From positions 39,636 through 103,635 of the forward strand of contig NZ_MWLL01000246.1 in NCBI RefSeq assembly GCF_002198675.1: a DNA stretch of 64,000 bases, read 5' to 3'. Shown one piece after another: positions 34,205 to 43,167 of this stretch. The translations under genes were made by a program, and so were the position numbers. Under the pieces are notes generated by a model. That model did not search any database. It was given only the letters and a program-made list of their open reading frames with translations, and was not told the DNA's origin. The DNA is from Kineosporia sp. R_H_3 (GTDB lineage: Bacteria > Actinomycetota > Actinomycetes > Actinomycetales > Kineosporiaceae). Within the stretch, counting starts at the first letter, position 1, and every line of letters begins with the position of its first letter.

Positions 34205-35569
34205 CTACGCCCTGCGGGCGTCCCCGGGCAACCCCGCGCCGTCCGCCCTCGCGGCCTTGAGCCGGTACATGACCCGGTCCGCGGCGGCGATCACGCCGAG
34301 CGGGTCCCGGTCCCCGGGCCGGGCGCACGGGTCGGCCAGGTAGGCCCCCAGCGTGGCGCTCGGGGTGAGCACGGCGCCCTCGACCCAGACCGGCTCGGAC
34401 AGCGTCCGGGCCAGGCGCGCGAGCGTCGCCTCCGGCGACCAGTCGGCCGGGACGTCGGGCATGACGACGACGAACTCGTCGCCGCCGTACCGGCCCGCGA
34501 CGTCACCGACCCTGGCGGCGCGACCGAGGCGGTCGGCGACCGCGGCGAGCAGCCGGTCGCCGGCGGCGTGGCCGTACCCGTCGTTGACCGCCTTGAACCC
34601 GTCGAGGTCGGCGAAGAGCACCGCCACGCGGCGCCCCGGGCCGGTGGCGGCGAGGGTGCGGCGCAGGTGGTCGTGCAGGGTGCGGCGGTTGAGCAGCCCG
34701 GTGAGGTCGTCGTAGCTCGCCCGGCGCTCGGCGAGGAACCGCTCGTCCTCGAGCCGGCGATGGGAGCGCTCGTCGTCGGTGGCGTCGTGGAGCACGACGA
34801 CGACCCGTCCGACGACCGGGTCGGCGACGACCACCGTGACGTCGTAGGCCGCGCTCCACAGGCCGTCGTCGTCCCAGGCCCGCGACCGGTACCGCACCGG
34901 TGCGCTCCCGGCCCGGGCGAGCGCATCGGTGAGGCGGCGCGCCCAGGTGGCGTCGAGGGTCTCGTGGACGGGCCTGCCGACGTCGTGCTCGTGCACCCCG
35001 ACGAGCGATCCCGCGGCCCGGTTGTAGTGGCGCAGCACCGCGCGCTGCGGCTGCGGACCGCTCTCGTCGAGGGCGCCGACCTCGAGCACGAGGAAGGCGT
35101 CCGGGGCGGCGTCCAGCACGCTGCTCAGGGTGCCCCAGGCCCCGTCCGCGATCCGGTAGGCGTCGACGAGCAGGCCGGGGATCACCTCGGCCGCCTCACG
35201 GCACACGACCGACGCCGTCGCCGCGTCCACCCGCGTCACGCGGACGTCGAGGACCGTCGCGTCGTCACCGCTCGCCCGCACCCAGCGCAGGCGCTCGGCC
35301 GTGCCGGTGGCGAGCACGCGCCTTACGGCCGTGTGCACCGGCGAGCCGTGGACGGCCCCGACGAGGCCTTCGGCGGCGGCGTTCGCGTAGAGCACCTGGG
35401 GCGCCTCCTGCCCGGGCCCGCGGTCCGGTGCGGGCAGGGCGAGCAGCATGAACGGGTCCGCCAGAGCGGCGACCGCGCCTTCGAGGAGCTCCTTCGGGAA
35501 CGTCCGCGACGTCAGGGGCTGCTCCGGCACCGCGGACCCGCCTGGCGCCGGCACGGACGTCCAGGACAC
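34205..35569 (-). CDS. PAS-type sensor diguanylate cyclase (GGDEF)
   Basis: 454 residues. Two PAS-like regions occupy about residues 20-130 and 145-265; neither has a visible cofactor motif. The C-terminal GGDEF domain starts near DDLTGLLNRRTLHDHL, with LFADLDGFKAVNDGYGHAAGD and an intact GGDEF at 362-366. It should make cyclic di-GMP from GTP. No RxxD inhibitory site is evident just before the motif. There is no EAL domain and no transmembrane segment, so it is cytosolic. GTG 35569. The 19-bp motif shared with the two-component operon lies 36 bp upstream of its start, which suggests control by that system. Confidence 0.9.
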   Translation of the reverse strand: MSWTSVPAPGGSAVPEQPLTSRTFPKELLEGAVAALADPFMLLALPAPDRGPGQEAPQVLYANAAAEGLVGAVHGSPVHTAVRRVLATGTAERLRWVRASGDDATVLDVRVTRVDAATASVVCREAAEVIPGLLVDAYRIADGAWGTLSSVLDAAPDAFLVLEVGALDESGPQPQRAVLRHYNRAAGSLVGVHEHDVGRPVHETLDATWARRLTDALARAGSAPVRYRSRAWDDDGLWSAAYDVTVVVADPVVGRVVVVLHDATDDERSHRRLEDERFLAERRASYDDLTGLLNRRTLHDHLRRTLAATGPGRRVAVLFADLDGFKAVNDGYGHAAGDRLLAAVADRLGRAARVGDVAGRYGGDEFVVVMPDVPADWSPEATLARLARTLSEPVWVEGAVLTPSATLGAYLADPCARPGDRDPLGVIAAADRVMYRLKAARADGAGLPGDARRA

Positions 35570-35604
35570 CCCGTCACGCTGGCACTGCCGTCGGGTGTCG
35601 TCCC

Positions 35605-35623
35605 AGTGCCGATCGGCCTACTC
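35605..35623. promoter_or_regulatory. 19-bp motif, copy 1 (upstream of GGDEF gene)
   Basis: AGTGCCGATCGGCCTACTC, with the central palindrome GCCGATCGGC, is found identically at 39362-39380. This copy overlaps the histidine kinase stop codon and lies 36-54 bp before the GGDEF gene start, within its likely promoter. Confidence 0.5.
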
Positions 35624-37969
35624 CGGCGTGCCCGGGGGGCCGGCACCGGGCGGCTCGGCGCGGTCTCCCGACTGGTCGCCCGGCGGCATCGGCACCTGCC
35701 ACGTGAGCACGGCACCGCGGACCGCCCCCGGCCGCAGGACGCTCGTGCCACCGGCCGACCGGGCGCGGTCGGCGAGGTTCGCCAGGCCGTGGCCGGCCGC
35801 CGGGCGCGCAGGCTGCGGGCCGGCCCCGTCGTCGGCGACCTCGAGGACGATGCGCTCGTCGGTGATGTCCAGGGTCACGTGGGTCGTCCCCGCGGCGGCG
35901 TGCCGGATGACGTTGCTCAGGGACTCCTGGAGCGCCGCCGCGAGGTCGGCCGCGAGCTGACGCGGAACCCGGCCGAGGTCCCCCTTGACGGTGAGCGTCG
36001 GCTGGTGGCCGAGCGCCCGGGCCGCGGAGCCGATGACCGCCCGCACGGTGTCCTCGAACGAGTCCTCCTCGAGCGGGCGCCGCAGCTGGAACACCGCGCC
36101 GCGCAGCGTGCGCACCGTGCCGACGAGCTCGCGCATGACGTCGACCACCCGGGACTCGGCCTGGGCGGACAGCGTCCCCCGGAGCAGCCCGAGCTGGACC
36201 CCGATCGCGATGAGGTCCTGCAGCACTGTGTCGTGCAGGTCGCGGGCCAGCCGCTGGCGTTCCTCGAGCCGGCCGAGCCGCTCCTGGTCGGCGCGGGCCC
36301 GGCCGAGCTCGAGCGCGAGCGCGGACTGCCGGCTGAAGGAGCCGAGGATGAGCAGCTCGTCGGCGTCGAACGGCGGCACGGCGCGGGCCACGGCCACCCA
36401 GCCGAGGCGGGAGTCCACGTCGAAGCGGGCGGCGGCGACCAGGTCCACGCCGTCGTCCGGGGCGCCGTCCGATGCCGGCCCGGGGGCGAGCATCGCCTGC
36501 CGCTGCTCGAAGTGGAGCCGGACGACGTCGGGGTCGAGCGGCGACCGCGCCGCCGCCAGCCGGGCCGCCCGGGCACCGGAGCCACGGACGACGACCACCT
36601 CGTCCGAGGACCTGTCCTGGACGGCGAGGAGGACGTCGTCGGCCGCGAAGACCTCGCGGAGGCTGTCGAGCATCCGCTGCTCGACCAGCGCCGGGTCGTC
36701 GCCGGCGAGCACGGAGGTCACCAGAGCGGCGTGCGCCGCCATCGCGTCCTGCTGGCGTTCCTTGCGGTACGTCGTGAGGACCCGGTCGGTCACATCGAGG
36801 AGGTGGACCAGCGCCGCGGTGGCCTCGTCGCCCGCGACGTCGATCCGGGTCACGAAGACGTCGAACCACACCGTGGCGCCGTCCGGTCTCGTGTGGAGCC
36901 TGCGGCAGCTGAAGTGCTGCTCGCCGCTGACCGCGAATGCCTGAGCGAGCGGGCGGCCCTCGCGCTCCTCGTCAGGGCGGTCGAGCATCCCGGTGTCCGC
37001 GCCGATCAGGGCGTCGAGCGGGAGCCCGAGAGCGTCCGCGAGCGCCTCGTTCGCCATGACGATCGCGCGCCCCCCGTCGTCCTCGAGGCGGGTGACGAAC
37101 GTCGGGATCGGCGACCGCTCGAAGGCGGAGCGGAACGACTTCTCGCTGATCCGCAAGCGTTCCTCGGCGCGCACTCGCGCGGTGATGTCGTGGGCGACGA
37201 CGAGGACGTGCTCCGGCCGGACCCCCGGCGACGGCAGCGCGCACAGTCGCAGGTCCAGCCAGACCTGTTCACCGTCGTCCCGGACGGCGGGCACCGTGAG
37301 GTCGGCGCGGTCCACCGCTCCGGAGGCGACCTGCTCGAGCGCACCGAGGATCTCGGCGATCGCGGCTGCCGACAGCGGCACCCCGGTGCCCCGCAACGGC
37401 ACCCGGTCCGCGGCAGGCCCGAGCCAGGTCAGTCCCGCCCTGTTCACGTAGACCGGCAGGAGCGACGGGGCCTCGAGGATGACCACCGCGTCGTCGACCG
37501 TGTCGAGCGTGAGGGTGATGAGCGACTCCGGGTCACGCAGACGGGTCCAGCTGTCGGAGCCGCTGCGCGACGGGCCGGGTTCCGGCACGGCCCCGAGCGT
37601 CATCGTCGCCCCGACGCACGACCCGTCGTCCGCGAACCGGCTGGCGACGTGCACGAGGTACGGCCGCCGCCCGCCCATGACGGGCCACTCCACCTGGAAC
37701 CTCATCGGGACCGCATGCCCACCGCGGACGGCGGTGCCGACGACCTGCTCGACGAGCATCGCCGCCGGCAGCCCTGCGGTCGCGCAGAACGCGAGGTACG
37801 ACGACCCGGCCGCGAAGAGGGCGGGATCGGCACCCGTCGACCGGGCGAACCCGTCCCACTCCGCGTTCGTCGCGACGACGGTGCCGGACCCGTCGAGCAG
37901 CACCATCGCTGCCTCGCCCCGTGGGGTGCGCGCGGACGTCCGCCGGGGCACCCCCGCCGGCGTGCTCAC
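35618..37969 (-). CDS. Multi-PAS/GAF sensor histidine kinase (NarL-type family)
   Basis: 783 residues. Three PAS-like regions (about 20-130, 145-270, 280-400) are followed by a GAF domain (about 420-560). A HisKA_3 phospho-acceptor helix has RLARDLHDTVLQD with His579, then a HATPase_c domain (ALQESLSNVIRHAAAG, VADDGAGPQ, GHGLANLADRA). No membrane helix is visible, so the signal is intracellular, possibly oxygen or redox as in DevS, but no haem-binding residue can be picked out. GTG 37969 overlaps the regulator's stop as GTGA, so kinase and regulator are coupled. The C-terminal tail PGDQSGDRAEPPG is probably disordered. Confidence 0.9.
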   Translation of the reverse strand: MSTPAGVPRRTSARTPRGEAAMVLLDGSGTVVATNAEWDGFARSTGADPALFAAGSSYLAFCATAGLPAAMLVEQVVGTAVRGGHAVPMRFQVEWPVMGGRRPYLVHVASRFADDGSCVGATMTLGAVPEPGPSRSGSDSWTRLRDPESLITLTLDTVDDAVVILEAPSLLPVYVNRAGLTWLGPAADRVPLRGTGVPLSAAAIAEILGALEQVASGAVDRADLTVPAVRDDGEQVWLDLRLCALPSPGVRPEHVLVVAHDITARVRAEERLRISEKSFRSAFERSPIPTFVTRLEDDGGRAIVMANEALADALGLPLDALIGADTGMLDRPDEEREGRPLAQAFAVSGEQHFSCRRLHTRPDGATVWFDVFVTRIDVAGDEATAALVHLLDVTDRVLTTYRKERQQDAMAAHAALVTSVLAGDDPALVEQRMLDSLREVFAADDVLLAVQDRSSDEVVVVRGSGARAARLAAARSPLDPDVVRLHFEQRQAMLAPGPASDGAPDDGVDLVAAARFDVDSRLGWVAVARAVPPFDADELLILGSFSRQSALALELGRARADQERLGRLEERQRLARDLHDTVLQDLIAIGVQLGLLRGTLSAQAESRVVDVMRELVGTVRTLRGAVFQLRRPLEEDSFEDTVRAVIGSAARALGHQPTLTVKGDLGRVPRQLAADLAAALQESLSNVIRHAAAGTTHVTLDITDERIVLEVADDGAGPQPARPAAGHGLANLADRARSAGGTSVLRPGAVRGAVLTWQVPMPPGDQSGDRAEPPGAGPPGTPE

Positions 37970-38730
37970 TCCGGGCGGCCGGCGGGATGGGCCCCGCCCG
38001 ACCCGGTGGCCCGGGCCAGGTAGACCGCCGCCTGCGTCCGCCAGCGGACGTCGAGCTTGAGCAGCACCGACGTGACGTGGTTCTTCACCGTCTTCGGGCT
38101 GATGCCGAGCGCGTCACCGATCTGCTGGTTGGTCAGCCCCTCGGCGACGAGGTCGAGCACCCGGCGCTCCTGCCGGGTGAGGCGCTCCAGCAGCCCGGGC
38201 TCGACGTCGACGTCCCCGCCGTGGCCGGCCACGGGGTCGGCGGCGGGGCCGACGAGGACGTCACCGCGGGCGACTCTCCGGACGTCACGCACGAGGTCGG
38301 CGACCTCGACCTCCTTGAGCACGAACCCGGCCGCCCCGGCGGTGAGGGCGGCGCTGCGGGCCTCGTCGTCGTCGTAGGTGGTGATCATGAGCGCCGCGAT
38401 GGCCGGGTCGAGGCCGCGGACCCGGCGGCACACGTCGACACCGGACCCGTCGGGCAGCTTGACGTCCAGGAGCATGACGTCGGGGCGCAGCGCGGGGATC
38501 CGGCGTACCGCCTCCTGCGCCGTCGCCGACTCCCCGACCACGGTGATCCCGGCAGACTCGAGGACCTCCCGGATCCCCCGCCGCATGAGGGCGTGGTCGT
38601 CCACGAGGTACACCGTCACCGCGGCCGGGGCGACGCACGGGGACGGCGCGGACGCGTCGCGGCGGGTCGGTCCCTGGTCGTCGGTCAACGTCCGGTCCCT
38701 CCCGTCCTCCGTGTTATCGCTATCAGCCAT
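37966..38730 (-). CDS. NarL/DevR-family response regulator
   Basis: 254 residues. A receiver domain (about 38-155) has VYLVDDHALMRRGI, the phospho-acceptor Asp89 in LLDVKLPDG, and MITTYDDDEARSAALTAGAAGFVLKE. A LuxR-type HTH follows (about 185-245: LTRQERRVLDLVAEGLTNQQIGDALG, then TVKNHVTSVLLKL). A 37-residue N-terminal extension is not usual for the family; the true start may be later. It is the cognate partner of the downstream kinase (GTGA overlap). The identical 19-bp motifs upstream of its operon and of the GGDEF gene are its candidate binding sites. Confidence 0.92.
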   Translation of the reverse strand: MADSDNTEDGRDRTLTDDQGPTRRDASAPSPCVAPAAVTVYLVDDHALMRRGIREVLESAGITVVGESATAQEAVRRIPALRPDVMLLDVKLPDGSGVDVCRRVRGLDPAIAALMITTYDDDEARSAALTAGAAGFVLKEVEVADLVRDVRRVARGDVLVGPAADPVAGHGGDVDVEPGLLERLTRQERRVLDLVAEGLTNQQIGDALGISPKTVKNHVTSVLLKLDVRWRTQAAVYLARATGSGGAHPAGRPE

Positions 38731-38767
38731 GATGGCCGCCTCCGCCGGACCACCGGCAGCAGGCCCG

Positions 38768-39193
38768 TCAGGTCTCGTCGGCGCCGTGTGGGTGACGCTC
38801 CTGCGCCGCCGCCTGTGCGAGGAGGTCGGCGGTCGCCGCAGGGGCGGGCCAGGCCTCGAGGGCGGCCAGTGCCACCCGGACATCCCGCTCGACCTCCGGC
38901 AGCACCGGGACGTCGCGACCGGGACCGGTCGCGGCCATCCGCCAGGCCAGGCGGCACGCGCCGTCGTGGTCGTCCGGGAGCCCGCAGACGGCCGTCCCGA
39001 GGACGGCGAGCAGGGCGTCCACCTGCTCGGGGACCGCCAGGACGTCCACGAGCACGCGGTAGACCTGCCGTTCGTCGACGTTCGCCGCACCGATGCCGCC
39101 CAGGTCCGCCGCCGGGTCCGGCGCGGACGGGACGGCAGGGCCGTCGGGACCGCCGGGGGGCGAGGCGCCGGCGGGCCGCGTACTGACACTCAT
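38768..39193 (-). CDS. Hypothetical protein, first gene of the two-component operon
   Basis: A 141-residue protein with no recognised domain. The N-terminal third is Pro/Gly/Ala-rich and looks disordered; the remainder is predominantly helical (VDERQVYRVLVDVLAVPEQVDALLAVL, RDVPVLPEVERDVRVALAALEAW). It has one Cys and no membrane segment. It lies 37 bp upstream of the response regulator on the same strand, so it is probably the first cistron of that operon and might be an accessory partner. The ATG at 39193 was chosen as the first in-frame start; the coding call rests on frame, position and composition. Confidence 0.55.
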   Translation of the reverse strand: MSVSTRPAGASPPGGPDGPAVPSAPDPAADLGGIGAANVDERQVYRVLVDVLAVPEQVDALLAVLGTAVCGLPDDHDGACRLAWRMAATGPGRDVPVLPEVERDVRVALAALEAWPAPAATADLLAQAAAQERHPHGADET

Positions 39194-39361
39194 GGGACCG
39201 TGCTCCGTGTCCGAGATCGGGGGCGCCCGGGCGGGCCTGCCCTGGCCGCGGGCCCGCCGGTCGTCACGCCGTCTGCTGGTCGTCGCGTCCCTGGCAGGAC
39301 GGAACGGCCGAGCGCCCCCACGCCGGCGCGACCACGCTGTCCGCCGCCCCGTCGTCACACA

Positions 39362-39380
39362 AGTGCCGATCGGCCTACTC
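39362..39380. promoter_or_regulatory. 19-bp motif, copy 2 (upstream of two-component operon)
   Basis: Identical to 35605-35623 over 19 bp (AGTGCCGATCGGCCTACTC) in the 238-bp gap upstream of the hypothetical-regulator-kinase operon. It is followed by short CGGCTC(A)CGCT repeats. It is likely a site for the regulator of this operon. Confidence 0.5.
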
Positions 39381-39431
39381 GGCTCCCGCTCGGCTCACGC
39401 TCGGCTCACGCTGCCTGGCCGCCGCTGCCGG

Positions 39432-39872
39432 TCAGCGCTCCAGATGACTCTTGAGGCCGTTCACGGTGCTCGCCACGAGGCCCTTGATGACCCGCTGGCG
39501 GACGAAGCCCGGCAGCGGCAGGTGGTGGCTGATCCGCAGGCTGAACGTCACCTCGGTGCGCGCCGGACCCACCGGCCGAAGGGTGTACCGCCCGTCCTGC
39601 CCCGTCTGCAGCCGCCCCTTCACGAGCGACCAGCTCATCCCGCTGTCGTCGTCGGGGTGCTCGTACTCGAGGACGTACTCGTCGGTGCCGACCGGGGCGG
39701 CCGCGACGATGTGGGCCGTGGCCGGGGTGCCGTCCTCGTACTCCTCGAGCAGCTCCGCGCGGAGGATCTCGCTGATCCAGGTCGGCTGGCTCTCGACGTC
39801 GCGGATCGCGGCGAGGACGACGTCGGTGGGGGCGTCGATCTCGACGGTCTGGCTGGCCTCGTCCGTGGGCAC
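39432..39872 (-). CDS. SRPBCC/polyketide cyclase-like protein
   Basis: 146 residues of the START/Bet v1-like (SRPBCC) fold: SQTVEIDAPTDVVLAAIRDVESQPTWISEI begins the fold, ARTEVTFSLRISHHLPLPGFVRQR ends it, and a long C-terminal helix follows. Members bind lipids or hydrophobic ligands, or act in toxin or cell-wall pathways. The GTG at 39872 fits the fold's start. It is transcribed divergently from adhE across 118 bp, so it may share control with it. No catalytic motif is visible. Confidence 0.82.
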   Translation of the reverse strand: MPTDEASQTVEIDAPTDVVLAAIRDVESQPTWISEILRAELLEEYEDGTPATAHIVAAAPVGTDEYVLEYEHPDDDSGMSWSLVKGRLQTGQDGRYTLRPVGPARTEVTFSLRISHHLPLPGFVRQRVIKGLVASTVNGLKSHLER

Positions 39873-39990
39873 GACAGCAGTCTGCCCACCCGGTGTGATC
39901 TGCGCTGCGTGCCGAACGTCCCACGATCCGGGGCGACCGGGCCGCGTCGAATAGTCCTGGGAGAACACCGGTCCACGCGGGGAGGTCCAG

Positions 39991-42624
39991 ATGACCCGGT
40001 CCACGACGCAGAGCAGGAAGCCCGCCACGGCCCGGCCCGGCCCGGACGGCGCGACGCCGGCCCGCCGGACCGGCACCGAGGCCGCGGACGATGTCGTGGC
40101 GGCGGCGCGCACGGCAGCGGACGCGTTCCGCGCGCTGGACCAGGGGCAGGTCGACGCGATCGTCGCCGCCATGGTGCGGGCAGGTCTGACGCACGCCGTG
40201 GAGCTCGCCCGGCTGGCCGTCGAGGAGTGCGGTTTCGGCATCTTCGAGGACAAGGTCGTCAAGAACTTCCTCGCCACCGAGTTCCTCTACGACTACCTCC
40301 GGGACAAGCGGACCGTCGGCGTCATCGACGAGGATCCCGCCCTGGGGATCCAGCACGTCGCGGAGCCGATCGGGGTGATCCTCGCCATCACCCCCATCAC
40401 GAACCCCACGTCCACGGTGCTCTTCAAGGCGATCTGCGCCGCCAAGACGCGCAACGCCATCGTGTTCAGGCCGCATCCGATGGCCACGCGCTCGGCGGCC
40501 CGCGTCGTCGAGCTGCTCCGTGACGCCGGCGAGGCGGCCGGCATGCCGGCCGGGGCGCTGGCGATGATCCCGGACGCCGAGCACTCGGTGACGCACCACC
40601 TCTTCCGCCATCCGGGCGTCGACTTCATCTGGACGACGGGCGGCACGAAGATCGTCGAGCTCACCAACTCGGCGGGCAAGCCCGCGATGTCGGTCGGGCC
40701 GGGCAACGCCCCCTGCTACGTCCACCGCAGCGCCGACCTCGAGGGCGTCGTCGTCGACGTCCTCATCTCCAAGACCTTCGACGCGTCGGTCATCTGCCCG
40801 GCGGAGCAGACGCTCGTCATCGACGACGTCGTCCACGACCGCGTCGTCGGCGAGTTCTGCCGGCTGGGGGCGCACCTGCTGACCCCCCAGGAGCAGGCGA
40901 CCCTGACCGAGTTCGCCTTCGGCGGCCCCGGCGACGAAGGCCGGGTCAACCTCGCCGCCCTGGGCCAGACCGCACCGCAGCTGGCCGCCCGCGCCGGGAT
41001 CACGGTCCCCGCGCACACGAAGGTGCTGCTCGCGACCCTGCCGAGCGACCCCGTGCAGCTGGCCGTGCACCCGCTGTGCCGCGAGAAGCTCATGCCGGTC
41101 CTCGGGGTCGTGCGGGCCACCTCGGAGCAGAACGCGATCGACTGCGCCGTGACGGTCACCGAGCACGGCGGCCTCGGCCACACGTCGTCGATCTACGCCC
41201 ACGACGACGCGGTCGTCGAGAGGTACGCCGCGGCGGTCCGCACGGGGCGCATCCTCGTCAACGCACCGACCGCCGTCGGCGCCCTGGGCGGCATCTACAA
41301 CAGCCTGCCGCCGACGTTCTCCCTCGGCTGCGGCACCTGGGGAGGGTCGAGCACCACGGACAACGTCAACTACAGGAACCTGCTCAACATCAAGACCGTG
41401 TCGCGGCGCAAGACGCCCCCGCAGTGGTTCCGGGTGCCGTCGAACATCTTCTTCAACGTCGGCGCGCTGGAGAACCTGCGCACGCTGCAGGCGGAGCGCG
41501 TCCTCCTCGTGACCGACGCGTTCCTGGAGGAGAGCGGCACCATCCAGGCAGTGCGCGACCAGCTCACGGCCGGGTACGTGAAGATCTACTCCGCGATCCG
41601 TCCCGAGCCCGACGAGGCCGCCGTGATGGCGGGTGTCGCGATCATGCGAGACCTCCAGCCCGATCTCCTCGTCGCCGTGGGCGGCGGTTCCGTCATCGAC
41701 GCGGCCAAGGCGATGCGGCTGTTCTACGAGCACCCCGAGCTCGACCTCGCCGAGCTGTCGCTGCCCTTCCTCGACCCCCGCAAGCGGGTCGCCGACTTCC
41801 CCACCGACAGCCACAGCCTGCGGCTCGTCGCGGTCCCGACCACCGCCGGCACCGGCTCCGAGGTCTCCCCTGCCGCCGTCATCACCGTCGGACGGCGCAA
41901 GGCGACCATGGTCGACTACTGCCTCGTGCCGGACATGGCGGTCGTCGATCCCGTGCTCACGCTGTCGCTGCCGCCCGGGCCGACCGCCGACACCGGGCTG
42001 GACGCGCTCACGCACGCGCTCGAGGGCGCCGTGTCGATCTTCTCGTCGCCGTACACGGACGCGTTCTGCATGCAGGCGATCCGCATGATCTTCCAGTGGC
42101 TGCCGGCGGCCGTCGAGCACGGTGACGACATCGAGGCCCGCACCGGGATGGCCAACGCCTCGACCATGGCCGGCCTCGCGTTCTCGAACGCGTTCCTCGG
42201 CGTCAACCACGCGATGGCCCATGCCGTCGGCGCGCAGCTGCACGTCCCGCACGGGCGGGCGAACGCCGTCCTCCTGCCCCATGTGCTGCGGTACAACGCC
42301 TCCCTGCCGACGAAGTTCATGCCGGCGCCCGGGTACTCGACCTACGTCGCGCCGGAGAAGTACGCGCAGATCGGCTACATCCTGTTCGGCGGGCGCGCCG
42401 ACGAGGAACGCCGTGAACGGCTCTTCGCCGCCGTGGACGACCTCATCGAGCAGGTGCACCTGCCGCGGACGCTGCGGGACGCCGGTGTCGCCGAGCAGGA
42501 CTTCCTCGCAGCGCTGCCCGACCTCGTCTCGGCGGCGTTCACGGACATGTGCACCCGCACCAACCCGCGGATGCCGATGGTCGCCGAGATCGAGGAGCTG
42601 CTGCGCAAGGCGTACTACGGGTAG
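39991..42624 (+). CDS. adhE: Bifunctional acetaldehyde-CoA/alcohol dehydrogenase AdhE
   Basis: 877 residues. The N-terminal aldehyde dehydrogenase half (about 30-455) has GVILAITPITNPTSTVLFKA, catalytic Cys269 in DASVICPAEQ, and GTWGGSSTTDNVNYRN. The C-terminal iron-dependent alcohol dehydrogenase half (about 465-877) has AVGGGSVIDAAKAM, VPTTAGTGSEVSPAAVITV and metal ligands His740/His744 in GVNHAMAHAVGA. It reduces acetyl-CoA to ethanol via acetaldehyde, using two NADH, and so regenerates NAD+ without oxygen. A strong GGGAGG precedes the ATG. It lies beside a sensor kinase/regulator pair, which could govern it as a low-oxygen gene. The family also forms spirosomes. Confidence 0.93.
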   Translation: MTRSTTQSRKPATARPGPDGATPARRTGTEAADDVVAAARTAADAFRALDQGQVDAIVAAMVRAGLTHAVELARLAVEECGFGIFEDKVVKNFLATEFLYDYLRDKRTVGVIDEDPALGIQHVAEPIGVILAITPITNPTSTVLFKAICAAKTRNAIVFRPHPMATRSAARVVELLRDAGEAAGMPAGALAMIPDAEHSVTHHLFRHPGVDFIWTTGGTKIVELTNSAGKPAMSVGPGNAPCYVHRSADLEGVVVDVLISKTFDASVICPAEQTLVIDDVVHDRVVGEFCRLGAHLLTPQEQATLTEFAFGGPGDEGRVNLAALGQTAPQLAARAGITVPAHTKVLLATLPSDPVQLAVHPLCREKLMPVLGVVRATSEQNAIDCAVTVTEHGGLGHTSSIYAHDDAVVERYAAAVRTGRILVNAPTAVGALGGIYNSLPPTFSLGCGTWGGSSTTDNVNYRNLLNIKTVSRRKTPPQWFRVPSNIFFNVGALENLRTLQAERVLLVTDAFLEESGTIQAVRDQLTAGYVKIYSAIRPEPDEAAVMAGVAIMRDLQPDLLVAVGGGSVIDAAKAMRLFYEHPELDLAELSLPFLDPRKRVADFPTDSHSLRLVAVPTTAGTGSEVSPAAVITVGRRKATMVDYCLVPDMAVVDPVLTLSLPPGPTADTGLDALTHALEGAVSIFSSPYTDAFCMQAIRMIFQWLPAAVEHGDDIEARTGMANASTMAGLAFSNAFLGVNHAMAHAVGAQLHVPHGRANAVLLPHVLRYNASLPTKFMPAPGYSTYVAPEKYAQIGYILFGGRADEERRERLFAAVDDLIEQVHLPRTLRDAGVAEQDFLAALPDLVSAAFTDMCTRTNPRMPMVAEIEELLRKAYYG

Positions 42625-42734
42625 GCGCGACAGCTGCGGTGCGGTCGCGCTCGCGGTGGTCCGGTCGCGCACGTCGGCGACCGGCACCACCGGTCCGCCG
42701 GGCCGGGTGATCATGGTCGGCTAGGCTGCGTGCC

Positions 42735-43085
42735 GTGACGACCTCCGCGACGGGGCGGCAGCGACGAGCGGTCGCGGTGCTCCTCGGCGTCCTCAGCGCG
42801 GCGGCGTACCTGGTCATGTGGGTCTACGTCGGCACCGGCTGCACCGGGACCGGGGCCGCGCAGTACGGCTGCGAGGCGTTCGAGTGCGTCTGGGGCGACC
42901 GCGTCACGGCCGTCGAGGTCCTCGTCGTGACCCCCGCCCTCGTGCTGGCCATGCTGCGGATCGGCCGGACGGCCGCGGTGAGGAACACCGTCTGGACGCT
43001 TGCGACGCTCTGGTTGGTCGCGGGCCGGTTCGCGCTCTACCTGTCGCTGGCGGGCCGGACCGTCCGGGACTGCCTGCCCGGGTGA
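42735..43085 (+). CDS. Small membrane protein, unrecognised
   Basis: 116 residues with three hydrophobic segments (AVAVLLGVLSAAAYLVMWVYVG; VLVVTPALVLAMLRIG; VWTLATLWLVAGRFALYLSL). Two Cys pairs in CTGTGAAQYGCEAFEC lie in a loop between the first two helices. No family could be assigned. The GTG start is taken for lack of an ATG. It is the only gene between adhE and the convergent RibD-like gene. Confidence 0.6.
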   Translation: MTTSATGRQRRAVAVLLGVLSAAAYLVMWVYVGTGCTGTGAAQYGCEAFECVWGDRVTAVEVLVVTPALVLAMLRIGRTAAVRNTVWTLATLWLVAGRFALYLSLAGRTVRDCLPG

Positions 43086-43167
43086 CGGGAGCAGCAGCTG
43101 CACCCGCGGGCGCGGTCGTGCACCGCGGAGGCCGATGCGCTGCCTCGCCGCACCCCTGCGACCGGCG

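Noticed and set aside
34568..38023. 1151-codon plus-strand open frame opposite the kinase and GGDEF genes
   Set aside because: It is antisense to two proteins with intact catalytic motifs, and its product is low-complexity and charged.
39873..39990. A DevR/DosR box (GGGACTTnnGTCCC type) between the SRPBCC gene and adhE
   Set aside because: No such sequence is present; only a partial GTGCCGA resembles the 19-bp motif, and this is too weak to list as a site.
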